Both the position numbers and the translations under genes were made by a program. A DNA stretch of 16,768 nucleotides from Treponema sp. (GTDB lineage Bacteria > Spirochaetota > Spirochaetia > Treponematales > Treponemataceae): positions 1 through 16,768 of the forward strand of contig JAEDFX010000046.1 of NCBI GenBank assembly GCA_016297805.1. Reading direction: 5' to 3'. The notes beneath the pieces were generated by a model that was given only the letters and a program-made list of their open reading frames with translations, was not told the origin of the DNA and made no database searches. Positions 1 through 7,275 of the stretch are shown here, in pieces (positions within the stretch are counted from its first letter, which is position 1; each line of letters begins with the position of its first letter).

Positions 1-599
1 TCTTCCATACGGGTTAAAATTGCATCAATTTTAATGCCGTAATCTGGGTCTGTAGCCCAGGTTCCGGCTAATCCCCAGATGTCTTCTACGAATTTTGTTT
101 TATGAACCCAGTTATAGCGTGGGTCAATCAGTTCATTATTGAGTTTTATATCTTCAGTTGTGGCATATGCCTGTAAATGCTGTATGTGGGCACGCACCCC
201 AAGCTGTTCAGTTTCAAAAATTTCTCCAGGGTGTTCAGATCCTATAGCTCCCAGTCCACAGAAGTTGTTCCATTCTTCCTGAACTAGTCCTCCAAAGCGC
301 AAGAAACCAGTTTCAAGACACATCTGTGCAAAAGCTACATCAGAATTTATACCTTCTGCAAGGCCTTCATCAATGTAATAGGAAGCAAATTCTACGAGAA
401 AATCATAATCATATTCATCATTATTCTGTTCAAAAAAAGTGGCCAGTTGTTCTGCAGAAAGGATTCCAACGTCTGCCAGTTTTCGAGAAACTTGAATGGG
501 TTCCTTCTCCTGTACAGGTACCGACTTACATCCAACGATAAAAATTACTGCACAAACAGTCATAACAACAAAAATTGATTTAATAAAAAAATTCTTCAT
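1..599 (-). CDS. Glucosaminidase-domain lipoprotein, 3' end cut by window edge
   Basis: Reading the minus strand from the ATG at 599 gives an open frame of 199 complete codons that leaves the window without a stop, so the C-terminus is missing. Residues 1-24 form a lipoprotein signal: MKNFF, a hydrophobic core and the lipobox I-V-G-C with Cys24 as the lipidation site. The rest resembles the bacterial glucosaminidase (GH73-like) fold: the segment around 88-104 carries a CLETGF motif whose Glu96 fits the catalytic acid, followed by NNFCGLGAIG (111-120) and GVRAHIQHLQAYA (134-146). Enzymes of this family cut N-acetylglucosaminyl bonds in peptidoglycan, so a periplasmic wall-remodelling role anchored in a membrane is likely. 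The gene diverges from radC across about 93 bp. No clear SD precedes the ATG. The family call is by motif memory; the substrate is inferred. Confidence 0.75.
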   Translation of the reverse strand, partial: MKNFFIKSIFVVMTVCAVIFIVGCKSVPVQEKEPIQVSRKLADVGILSAEQLATFFEQNNDEYDYDFLVEFASYYIDEGLAEGINSDVAFAQMCLETGFLRFGGLVQEEWNNFCGLGAIGSEHPGEIFETEQLGVRAHIQHLQAYATTEDIKLNNELIDPRYNWVHKTKFVEDIWGLAGTWATDPDYGIKIDAILTRME

Positions 600-692
600 A
601 TCTATATGGTCGGCTTAAAAGAAAATCACTTTATTTTAAACTTTTCCTGTTTTACATTTCCGTTTTTCGTGTTTCTCGGCACATATTATTGT

Positions 693-1361
693 ATGAGCAA
701 TTTATATAATAATAAAAAGCCAGATGCAAGAGAGCGGGCTTTAGAACATGGATTAAGCTTTCCTTATGATGAAGAATTGATAATGATGATTCTTGGCAGT
801 GGTAATAAAAATATGCCTGTGAATATTATGGCTGGGAAAATTCTGGAAGTTCTGGATGAATCCGAGGACGACAAAATTGTAGAAAATCTTCTTAAACTGA
901 AAGGTGTGGGAAAAAGTAAGGCACTGGCAGTTGCTGCAGCAATTGAACTGGGAAAGCGGAGAAGTAATCATCTACGGGCTCCTGTTCGTCATCCTGGTGA
1001 TATTCTTCCATTTGTAAGAAATTATGCAATTAGTGATAAGGAACATTTTCTTGTAGTAACTTTAAATGGAGGACATGAAATCATAAATATTCATTGTGTG
1101 ACTGTTGGTACGGTTAATCGAACTCTGATACATCCTCGGGAAGTCTTTAATATTGCAATTAAAGAAAATGCTGCGGCTATCATAGTCTGTCATAATCATC
1201 CCTCTGGGAAGTGTAAGCCTTCTGATGATGATCTGGAAGCAACTCAAATGCTGATTCATTCATCTTACATTATTGGAATAGATATTCTGGATCACATTAT
1301 TATTGATAGAGAAAGTTATTATAGTTTTATGGAAAATAAGCTCTTGTTTTCTGAATCCTAG
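693..1361 (+). CDS. radC: RadC family JAB-domain protein
   Basis: A 222-aa protein when read from the ATG at 693 (MSNLYNNKKPDARERALEHG). A longer frame reaches back to 606, but those extra 29 residues are a hydrophobic stretch not found in RadC proteins, and 222 aa is the normal RadC length. The N-terminal half has a helix-hairpin-helix-like segment (LLKLKGVGKSKALAVAAAIELGKR). The C-terminal half is the JAB/MPN metalloprotease-like fold with the signature HNHPSG followed by the conserved PSDDD, and the upstream Glu in HPREVF. RadC was named for DNA repair, but its biochemical role is still unclear; the metal-binding residues are all present. It heads a close plus-strand group with the PEGA protein, the protease and uvrB. 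No convincing SD is visible. Confidence 0.93.
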   Translation: MSNLYNNKKPDARERALEHGLSFPYDEELIMMILGSGNKNMPVNIMAGKILEVLDESEDDKIVENLLKLKGVGKSKALAVAAAIELGKRRSNHLRAPVRHPGDILPFVRNYAISDKEHFLVVTLNGGHEIINIHCVTVGTVNRTLIHPREVFNIAIKENAAAIIVCHNHPSGKCKPSDDDLEATQMLIHSSYIIGIDILDHIIIDRESYYSFMENKLLFSES

Positions 1362-1373
1362 TAAGGTAGACTT

Positions 1374-1736
1374 TTGTTTGTGAAAAGAAAGTTTTTTATT
1401 TTATTGATTATTTTTTCTATGGCATATCTGTTTAGTGAGGAAAATAATACCGAAATCGAAGAAATGGAGCCTGTAGCCGTAGAGGAACTGAAATCAGATA
1501 ATGACAGGGCTGTTATTGTTATTGAGAGTGATGTTGCCGGTGCAGAAGTTTACTTAAACTCTGTTTATCAGGGAAAGACAAAGCTTAATATTAAAAATCT
1601 TCTGCCTGCCCAATATATTTTGCAGATTCAGAAGAATGGAAAAGAAAGCAAAAAATATTTTGTTGCAGCAAGAAAGGGTTATTCGTTAACCTACAGAATT
1701 TTATTTTGGGAAGAATATAATCCTGAAGAAAAATAG
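1374..1736 (+). CDS. Small exported PEGA-domain protein
   Basis: A 120-aa protein starting 12 bases after the radC stop. The start is taken as TTG at 1374 because AAGG at 1363-1366 sits 7 bases upstream; a GTG at 1380 in the same frame would remove only two residues. The N-terminus (KRKFFILLIIFSMAYLFSEE) is a signal peptide or single membrane anchor. A short acidic linker follows (EIEEMEPVAVEE). Residues from about 46 on match the PEGA repeat pattern: VIVIESDVAGAEVYLNSVYQGKTKLNIKN, then a LLPAQYILQIQKNG turn. PEGA domains are short beta-rich surface or periplasmic modules common in treponemes, with no known enzymatic activity. Its position before a periplasmic protease gene suggests an envelope role, which is only inference. 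Confidence 0.72.
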   Translation: MFVKRKFFILLIIFSMAYLFSEENNTEIEEMEPVAVEELKSDNDRAVIVIESDVAGAEVYLNSVYQGKTKLNIKNLLPAQYILQIQKNGKESKKYFVAARKGYSLTYRILFWEEYNPEEK

Positions 1737-1781
1737 TGCAAAATTATTGTTTTCTTACGGCACTTTTATTAAATTATATAT

Positions 1782-3005
1782 ATGAAATTATATTCCCGTG
1801 AACAGTTATTAAAATGTACCGTTGCAAGTGTTATTGTTGCAGTGGCAGTTACAGCTTTTGTTTTTTCAAAAGTAAATAAAAATTCTTCAGCAAAAGATAA
1901 TGTACAGATATCTGAAGCATCGGCTTCTTCAGAACAAACTATGGTAAATCCGGAGCTTGCTGCCGAAACTGATACAACTGTTACAACTCTTCCTGTGGCT
2001 AATATGCCATATTCTCAGGAAGAACTACAGAATATTAATGTTTATGATATTTGTAATGAGGCTGTTGTAAACATTAATACAAAGGTTACCGCCTATGACT
2101 GGTTCCTGGAGCCTTATGTTCAGGATGGTGGCAGCGGAAGTGGTTCTATTATTGATAAACGTGGATATATTCTTACAAATGTTCATGTAATTTCCGGGGC
2201 TACAAAAATTTATGTTTCACTTTTTGATGGTACTCAGTATGAGGCAGAAGTTGTAGGACAGGATCTGGATAGTGATCTGGCAGTAATAAAATTTGACCCT
2301 CCAGCAGGAATGTCATTGAAGACTATTTCTTTTGGAGATTCAACTGCTCTTAAAGTTGGTCAGCGGGTTATTGCAATTGGTAATCCATTTGGGTTGGAAC
2401 GAACAATGACAACAGGAATTGTTTCAGGTCTTGGTCGTCCAATTCAGAATTCCAACAATCGTATTATCCGTAATATGATTCAGACTGATGCCGCAATTAA
2501 TCCGGGAAACTCTGGTGGTCCGCTTTTAGATTCTTCAGGAAAAATGGTCGGAATTAATACCATGATAAAGTCCAGTTCTGGAAGTTCTGCTGGTGTTGGT
2601 TTTGCCGTTCCTTCCGAAACCGCAGTACGCGTTGTAGCTGATTTATTAAAATATGGTAAAGTTTTGCGAGGCACTCTGGATGCTACAATCGTTCAGTTAA
2701 GCTCAAGAATTGCAAATTATGCCCGCATGGACATTCGTGAAGGTATTCTTATTTCCGAAGTTCAGAAAGGCGGGAATGCAGATAAAGCTGGCTTAAAGGG
2801 CGGTACAGAAGCTGCATATTATGGTTCCCGCAGAGATATTATTTATCTTGGTGGTGATGTAATCACAAAAATTGATGACATAAAAATTACATCCCTTGCA
2901 GATTATTATTCTGCCCTGGAAAGCAAACGGCCTGGTGATGTAGTAACAATGATTGTTCATCGGGATAGAAAAGATATAACTGTAAAAGTAACATTAAGCG
3001 AGTAA
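1782..3005 (+). CDS. htrA: HtrA/DegP-type trypsin-like serine protease with PDZ domain
   Basis: A 407-aa envelope protease. Residues 11-29 form one uncleaved-looking membrane anchor after a short basic start, then a low-complexity Ser/Thr-rich linker (33-75). The trypsin-like domain spans about 88-295 with a complete catalytic triad: His135 (TNVHVISGA), Asp165 (DSDLAVIKF) and Ser244 (PGNSGGPL). One PDZ domain follows (about 300-405; EGILISEVQKGGNADKAGLKGG). Single-PDZ, membrane-anchored layout resembles DegS or Bacillus HtrA more than the two-PDZ DegP. The family degrades or senses misfolded envelope proteins. No SD precedes the ATG, and the 45-bp gap upstream holds only a weak AGTGC/GCACT hairpin. 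The stop is separated from the uvrB start by a single base, so the two are almost certainly co-transcribed. Confidence 0.93.
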   Translation: MKLYSREQLLKCTVASVIVAVAVTAFVFSKVNKNSSAKDNVQISEASASSEQTMVNPELAAETDTTVTTLPVANMPYSQEELQNINVYDICNEAVVNINTKVTAYDWFLEPYVQDGGSGSGSIIDKRGYILTNVHVISGATKIYVSLFDGTQYEAEVVGQDLDSDLAVIKFDPPAGMSLKTISFGDSTALKVGQRVIAIGNPFGLERTMTTGIVSGLGRPIQNSNNRIIRNMIQTDAAINPGNSGGPLLDSSGKMVGINTMIKSSSGSSAGVGFAVPSETAVRVVADLLKYGKVLRGTLDATIVQLSSRIANYARMDIREGILISEVQKGGNADKAGLKGGTEAAYYGSRRDIIYLGGDVITKIDDIKITSLADYYSALESKRPGDVVTMIVHRDRKDITVKVTLSE

Positions 3006-3006
3006 G

Positions 3007-5004
3007 ATGCGAAAGTTTGAAGTAGTTTCTCCTTTTGAACCAAGTGGTGATCAGGGGCAGGCAATAGATAAATTATCAGAAGGTTTTCTCCGTGGTGACA
3101 AGTTCCAGACCTTGAAAGGTGTAACTGGTTCGGGAAAAACTTTTACAATGGCAAAAATCATTGAAAAAGTTCAGCGTCCGACTCTTATTATCAGTCATAA
3201 CAAAACCCTTTCTGCTCAGCTTTATCGTGAATTTAAATCATTTTTCCCAAATAATGCCGTAGAGTATTTTGTTTCATATTACGATTATTATCAGCCTGAG
3301 GCCTATGTTGCTGCCCGTGACCTTTACATTGAAAAAGACTGCGATATTAACCGTGAAATTGACCAGATGCGTCTTAGGGCTACCTATAGTCTTATGGAAC
3401 GCCGCGATGTAATTGTAGTTGCTACAGTTTCATGTATATACGGTCTTGGTATGCCTGATGTTTATAAAGGTATGCGTGTTCATGTTGAAATTGGACAGGA
3501 ACTGGATACTAAAAAATTTGCCGACAAGCTGATTTCCCTACAATATTCTCGTAATGATGATGTTCTGGATCGAGGTAACTTCCGAATAAAAGGTGATGTA
3601 ATAGAAGTTTTCCCACCTTACATGGAAACTGATGAGGCTTACAGAATTGAACTGGATTGGGAAGAGGTTGTAAGAATACGTCGTTTTGATGTAATGAACC
3701 GCAGTGTTACTGGTGAAATGGATGAGACTGTATTCTATCCGGCAAAACACTTTGTGGTTCCTCGGGACCGGCTTATTGATGCTACAGACCGTATTCAGAA
3801 AGAAATGGAAGAGCAGGTGGAAATGTTCCAGAAGGCTGGAAAAATCATCGAGGCAGACCGTCTTAAAACCCGTACAACTTACGATATTGAAATGCTTAAA
3901 GAAATGGGAACCTGTCCGGGCATAGAAAATTATTCTGGCCCTATTTCGGGGCGAGCCACAGGTGAACCTCCAGCCACACTTCTTCATTATTTTCCAGACG
4001 ATTTCCTTTGTCTGATTGATGAAGCCCATGTTTCTGTTCCTCAGATTGGAGCAATGTATGAAGGGGACCGAAGTCGTAAAGAAAATCTTATAAACTTTGG
4101 ATTCCGTCTTCCATCAGCTTATGATAACCGTCCTCTAAAAAAGGCAGAGTTTGATGCCAAAATGAATCAGATTATCTATGTAACTGCTACACCTCGCCCT
4201 GAGGAAGTAAAACAAAGTACTCAGGTTGTAGAACAGCTGATTCGTCCAACAGGTCTTCTGGATCCAATAATTGAGGTGCGTCCAAGTGAAGGTCAAATGG
4301 AAGATATTTACAAGGAAGTTAAGACTAGAATTGAACGGCATGAGCGAAGTCTTATTCTTACTCTGACCAAGAAGATGGCAGAGGATTTGACTGATTACCT
4401 TACAGAACTGAATCTTAAAGTAAAATACATCCACTCCGAAATTGATACCTTTGAACGTGTGGAAATTTTGAAATCTTTGCGTAAAGGTGATATTGACGTT
4501 CTTATTGGAATCAACCTTTTGCGAGAAGGTATAGATCTTCCAGAAGTATCATTTATTGCTCTTCTTGATGCTGATAAAATCGGGTTCCTTCGTTCTGCTA
4601 CATCATTAATTCAGATTATTGGTCGTGCTGCCCGAAATGCAGATGGTATGGTTGTTATGTATGCTGATCATATGTCACCGGCAATGGAAGTGGCAATTAA
4701 AGAAACAAAACATCGTCGTGAAGTTCAGGAAGCTTATAATAAGGAACATGGAATTACTCCAAAAACTATTATAAAGGCTGTAGAAGATATTCTTGAGCAT
4801 GAAAAACAGGAAGCTGAAGAGTCTGTTTCTATGGATCTGGAAGTTTTGAAGAAAGGAGTCAATTTGTTCCGTGCATCTGACCGTAAAAAGCTTATTAAGC
4901 GGCTTACAGAAGAAATGTCTGCCTGTGCAGAACGAATGGAATATGAGCAGGCTGCAGTTTATCGTGATCAGATTCGTGAAATTGAAGCTCAGTACGGTAA
5001 ATAG
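3007..5004 (+). CDS. uvrB: Excinuclease ABC subunit UvrB
   Basis: A full-length 665-aa UvrB, the damage-verifying helicase-like subunit of nucleotide excision repair. Motifs in order: Walker A GVTGSGKT (38-45), the beta-hairpin region YYDYYQPEAY (91-100) that inserts between DNA strands, the Walker B DEAH box (338-341), YVTATPRP (391-398), the helicase motif V region GINLLREGIDLPEVS (501-515), motif VI IIGRAARN (537-544), and a C-terminal UVR domain (about 626-661) that contacts UvrC. All key residues are present. The ATG follows the protease stop after one base, with no good SD of its own, which suggests translational coupling. No uvrA or uvrC is in the window. Confidence 0.98.
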   Translation: MRKFEVVSPFEPSGDQGQAIDKLSEGFLRGDKFQTLKGVTGSGKTFTMAKIIEKVQRPTLIISHNKTLSAQLYREFKSFFPNNAVEYFVSYYDYYQPEAYVAARDLYIEKDCDINREIDQMRLRATYSLMERRDVIVVATVSCIYGLGMPDVYKGMRVHVEIGQELDTKKFADKLISLQYSRNDDVLDRGNFRIKGDVIEVFPPYMETDEAYRIELDWEEVVRIRRFDVMNRSVTGEMDETVFYPAKHFVVPRDRLIDATDRIQKEMEEQVEMFQKAGKIIEADRLKTRTTYDIEMLKEMGTCPGIENYSGPISGRATGEPPATLLHYFPDDFLCLIDEAHVSVPQIGAMYEGDRSRKENLINFGFRLPSAYDNRPLKKAEFDAKMNQIIYVTATPRPEEVKQSTQVVEQLIRPTGLLDPIIEVRPSEGQMEDIYKEVKTRIERHERSLILTLTKKMAEDLTDYLTELNLKVKYIHSEIDTFERVEILKSLRKGDIDVLIGINLLREGIDLPEVSFIALLDADKIGFLRSATSLIQIIGRAARNADGMVVMYADHMSPAMEVAIKETKHRREVQEAYNKEHGITPKTIIKAVEDILEHEKQEAEESVSMDLEVLKKGVNLFRASDRKKLIKRLTEEMSACAERMEYEQAAVYRDQIREIEAQYGK

Positions 5005-5024
5005 ATGTTAAACTTTATATAACT

Positions 5025-5050
5025 AAGTCTTTCACTAATTGACTTTTTTT
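5025..5050 (+). terminator. Weak intrinsic terminator after uvrB
   Basis: A 5-bp stem AAGTC (5025-5029) and GACTT (5041-5045) with an 11-nt loop runs straight into a T-rich tract to 5050. The stem is short, so termination may be partial. It overlaps the -35 element proposed for rpmB. Confidence 0.4.
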
Positions 5051-5086
5051 ATTATTTTGTTTAATATTTTCAAACTATCGTATAAT
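5039..5086 (+). promoter_or_regulatory. Probable sigma-70 promoter(s) for rpmB
   Basis: TTGACT (5039-5044), a 17-bp spacer and TAATAT (5062-5067) make a good sigma-70-type promoter. A perfect TATAAT at 5081-5086 has a weaker TTGTTT (5057-5062) 18 bp upstream and could be a second start. Both lie within 90 bp of the rpmB ATG, in keeping with strong expression of a ribosomal protein gene. Confidence 0.6.
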
Positions 5087-5125
5087 TGTGTGGGAAAATT
5101 GTATATATAAGGAAGGATAAAGAAA

Positions 5126-5350
5126 ATGTCTAGAATGTGTGATGTTTGTGGAAAAGGCGTTATGTCAGGAAATAAAGTAAGTAAATCTTACAACCATACA
5201 CGCAGAACTTGGAGACCTAATCTTCATACTGTAAAGGCTACTCTTGCTAACGGAGAAGTAAGAACTGTAAAAGTATGTTCAAACTGCCTTAGTCGTGGAT
5301 TTGTAGATAAGAAAGTTAGAGTACCAAAGACAGAAGCTGCACAGAACTAA
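5126..5350 (+). CDS. rpmB: Large-subunit ribosomal protein bL28, zinc-ribbon (C+) form
   Basis: A 74-aa basic protein. It begins with SRMCDVCGKG and continues with the L28 signature GNKVSKSYNHTRRTWRPNLH (16-35), which marks bL28 of the 50S subunit. Two cysteine pairs, Cys5/Cys8 and Cys51/Cys54, make the zinc-binding C+ version. In many bacteria C+ paralogs are replaced by zinc-free copies under zinc limitation; whether a second copy exists here cannot be seen. The start is secure: AAGGAAGG at 5109-5116 lies 9 bases before the ATG. The gene has its own promoter and terminator and so looks monocistronic. Confidence 0.97.
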   Translation: MSRMCDVCGKGVMSGNKVSKSYNHTRRTWRPNLHTVKATLANGEVRTVKVCSNCLSRGFVDKKVRVPKTEAAQN

Positions 5351-5380
5351 TTAGTTTTGAATTTTCTGTAATAGAAAGAA

Positions 5381-5414
5381 AACCCTGGAATCTATTTTCG
5401 GGGTTATTTTTTTT
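5381..5414 (+). terminator. Intrinsic terminator of rpmB
   Basis: AACCC (5381-5385) pairs with GGGTT (5401-5405), with some further pairing possible inside the 15-nt interval, and is followed by eight T from 5407 to 5414. It lies about 30 bp after the rpmB stop. Confidence 0.8.
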
Positions 5415-5487
5415 AACAAATAATTATTTTATCTGTAAGATTAACCATCTTTGAATGTATTGAAAAAATCATTTATACGTTATATTC

Positions 5488-5493
5488 TATAAT
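5488..5493 (+). promoter_or_regulatory. -10 element for the phosphofructokinase gene
   Basis: A perfect TATAAT lies 21 bp before the ATG at 5515 and leaves room for the SD GAGGTG (5505-5510). No good -35 sits at 17 bp; TTGAAA at 5460-5465 is 22 bp away, so the promoter is only partly supported. Confidence 0.45.
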
Positions 5494-5514
5494 ATCTATT
5501 TTTTGAGGTGTGTT

Positions 5515-6921
5515 ATGTCTGAAGAGAAATTCGATTTCACAATTGATAACTTGGGACCTTGTACAATTCAGTCTCCAATTAAACTTTCTAAAGCTAATGG
5601 CGATTATACTGCTAACTATGTGCGCGATGATTCATATGTTATAAACGATATAAATGTTTTTGATACTTCAAAACCAATCGTCCTTGATTCATCTAATTTG
5701 ATGGAAAAAGCTGGTCCTCGTGAAAAGATTTACTTTGATCCAACACATGCAAAAGCAGGTATTTGTACTTGTGGAGGTCTTTGTCCAGGCTTGAACGATG
5801 TTATTCGTGCAGTTGTTCGCTGTTTGAATACACGTTATGGTGTAAAAACTGTGAAAGGTTATCAGTTCGGTTTCCGCGGTTTCTTTGCAGATTCTGGATA
5901 TGAACCAATTGAATTGGACCGCTATTTAATCGATGAAATCCACAAGATTGGTGGTACATACCTTGGAACAAGCCGTGGTGGCGGACAGCGTGTAGAAGAA
6001 ATCGTTGACTGTCTTGAAAGAGATGGTATAAATATGTTGTTCATCATTGGTGGTGATGGAACTCAGCGTGGTTCTTATGATATCGCTTGTGAAGTTGAAA
6101 AGCGTGGTCTTAAATGTGCAGTAGTTGGTATTCCAAAGACTGTAGATAACGACCTTATGTTTATGGATCGTTCGTTCGGTTTTGAAACAGCTGTTCAGCG
6201 TGCTAAAGAAACTGTTGCTGCTGTTCATATGGAAGCTGCATCACAGATTAATGGTATTGGTCTTGTAAAACTGATGGGACGTGAAGCTGGATTTATTGCC
6301 GCTTCTGCTGCTCTTTCTAGCCATGAAACAAACTTCTGTTTGATTCCTGAAGTTCCATTTGAAATGGAAGGTGAAAACGGATTCCTTGCTTGTCTTGAAC
6401 GTCGTCTTGCAAAACGTGGACATGCTGTAATTGTAGTTTCTGAAGGTGCAGGTCAGGATTTGTTGACTTCAACAGGTGCTACAGATGCTTCTGGAAACAA
6501 AAAACTTTCTGATATTGGTGTTTTCTTGAAATCTGAAATTGAAAAATACTTCAAGGCAAAGAATATCGAAATCAACTTGAAATATATTGATCCTTCATAT
6601 CAGGTTCGTGCTTCAGTAACTACAGCATTCGACTCAATTTATTGTGAACGTCTTGGAAACAATGCAGTTCATGCTGCTATGGCTGGTAAAACAAAATGTG
6701 TAATCGGTCTTGTACACGACAAGTTCGTTCACTTGCCAATTAAGGCTGTTACAGCTCACAGAAACGCAGTTGATCCAGAAGGTTCAATGTGGCGTGATAC
6801 GTTGGATGCTACAGGTCAGCCAATTCTTATGGTTAATGATATTAACGCTGCACATGCAAAAATGGCTGCAGCAGTTGCTGGTGCAAAATCTAAACCAAGT
6901 GAACAGAAAAAATCTAAGTAA
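5515..6921 (+). CDS. pfkA: 6-phosphofructokinase, long-chain PPi-lineage type, probably ATP-dependent
   Basis: A 468-aa enzyme that phosphorylates fructose 6-phosphate at the committed step of glycolysis. ATG 5515 is chosen over an in-frame TTG at 5503 because GAGGTG (5505-5510) falls just before it. Motifs: CGGLCPGLNDVIRAVV (86-101), the nucleotide/phosphate loop GGDGTQ (179-184), GIPKTVDND (205-213) with the catalytic Asp at 211, MGREAGF (254-260) and YIDPSYQVRA (357-366). The length and the last motif match the large phosphofructokinases of treponemes, Entamoeba and plants. In this superfamily, Asp at the fourth position of GGD-x marks PPi users; here it is Gly182, while the Lys of PPi enzymes is kept (Lys208). 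That mixed pair is known in ATP-using members, so ATP is the likelier donor, not proven. Confidence 0.93.
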   Translation: MSEEKFDFTIDNLGPCTIQSPIKLSKANGDYTANYVRDDSYVINDINVFDTSKPIVLDSSNLMEKAGPREKIYFDPTHAKAGICTCGGLCPGLNDVIRAVVRCLNTRYGVKTVKGYQFGFRGFFADSGYEPIELDRYLIDEIHKIGGTYLGTSRGGGQRVEEIVDCLERDGINMLFIIGGDGTQRGSYDIACEVEKRGLKCAVVGIPKTVDNDLMFMDRSFGFETAVQRAKETVAAVHMEAASQINGIGLVKLMGREAGFIAASAALSSHETNFCLIPEVPFEMEGENGFLACLERRLAKRGHAVIVVSEGAGQDLLTSTGATDASGNKKLSDIGVFLKSEIEKYFKAKNIEINLKYIDPSYQVRASVTTAFDSIYCERLGNNAVHAAMAGKTKCVIGLVHDKFVHLPIKAVTAHRNAVDPEGSMWRDTLDATGQPILMVNDINAAHAKMAAAVAGAKSKPSEQKKSK

Positions 6922-6940
6922 TCTTAATTAGAGTAATTAC

Positions 6941-6973
6941 AAGGACTTATCAGAAATGGTAAGTCCTTTTTTT
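6941..6973 (+). terminator. Intrinsic terminator of the phosphofructokinase gene
   Basis: AAGGACTTA (6941-6949) pairs perfectly with TAAGTCCTT (6960-6968) around a 10-nt loop, followed by a T tract to 6973. It lies 19 bp after the stop and isolates this gene from the GH115 gene downstream. Confidence 0.92.
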
Positions 6974-7015
6974 ATAGGTGAATTCAACGATAGACTCCAT
7001 AAATATTAGCTTGTA

Positions 7016-7044
7016 TTCTAGTATGTATGAACAGTTTACTAGAA
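7016..7044. promoter_or_regulatory. Inverted repeat, candidate operator
   Basis: TTCTAGTA (7016-7023) and TACTAGAA (7037-7044) are perfect 8-bp inverted copies 13 bp apart. The core CTAGTA/TACTAG recurs as a palindrome just upstream of the GH115 start. A longer 17-bp stretch at 7007-7023 also matches the inverted sequence 7248-7264 at 14 of 17 positions. The first ATG of the doubtful small ORF lies between the arms. This could be a regulator site or an mRNA hairpin; the binding protein is unknown. Confidence 0.45.
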
Positions 7045-7230
7045 GAATATGGCTACTCGAAATTTGAAATTGAAAACAGAATGATTGAATGTTGGAAAAA
7101 AGCTGCAAAATCCAGTCGTGAATATCTGGTGAAAGCATGTCATCCAAAAACAGGTCGCCGCCGATATTATGATAACTGTTTATATTTCTTCTGCATGTTG
7201 GCATTAAGTGGAAAATATGTTAAGTATTAA
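7027..7230 (+). CDS. Doubtful small protein, 67 aa, unrecognised
   Basis: An open frame of 67 codons (begins MNSLLEEYGYSKFEIENRM) is the only plus-strand gene candidate in the 354-bp gap between the phosphofructokinase and the GH115 gene. I do not recognise it. The codons look ordinary for this genome, but there is no SD before the ATG. The C-terminal third is rich in Tyr and Cys (RRRYYDNCLYFFCMLALSGKYVKY). The stretch LLEEYGYSKFEIENRM faintly recalls the region ahead of the catalytic core in GH8 xylan-degrading enzymes. No catalytic motif follows, so at most it would be a decayed remnant. A frame on the opposite strand (6950-7204) is about as long, which weakens the case. It may be non-coding leader for the GH115 gene. 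Confidence 0.35.
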   Translation: MNSLLEEYGYSKFEIENRMIECWKKAAKSSREYLVKACHPKTGRRRYYDNCLYFFCMLALSGKYVKY

Positions 7231-7242
7231 GTAGAGAAAATA

Positions 7243-7260
7243 TTAAATACTAGTATGTAA
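7243..7260. promoter_or_regulatory. 18-bp imperfect palindrome, candidate GH115 operator
   Basis: A perfect 10-bp palindrome ATACTAGTAT (7247-7256) extends to 18 bp with one mismatched pair, TTA-A-ATACTAGTAT-G-TAA. It ends 3 bp before the GH115 SD AAGGGG (7264-7269) and overlaps a possible -10 TATTAA (7241-7246). That placement fits a repressor site, though no good -35 is visible. The core also occurs at 7018-7023 and 7037-7042. Confidence 0.45.
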
Positions 7261-7275
7261 GCTAAGGGGCACATT

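Noticed and set aside
606..692. N-terminal extension of RadC
   Set aside because: The extra 29 residues are a hydrophobic stretch unlike any RadC N-terminus; starting at 693 gives the usual length.
1738..1768. Terminator between the PEGA protein gene and htrA
   Set aside because: Only a 5-bp AGTGC/GCACT stem with a loop of about 20 nt and a short T tract; too weak to call as a feature.
3538..4029. 163-aa frame opposite uvrB
   Set aside because: It lies entirely antisense to well-conserved UvrB motifs, has no recognisable domain and no ribosome binding site; a shadow frame.
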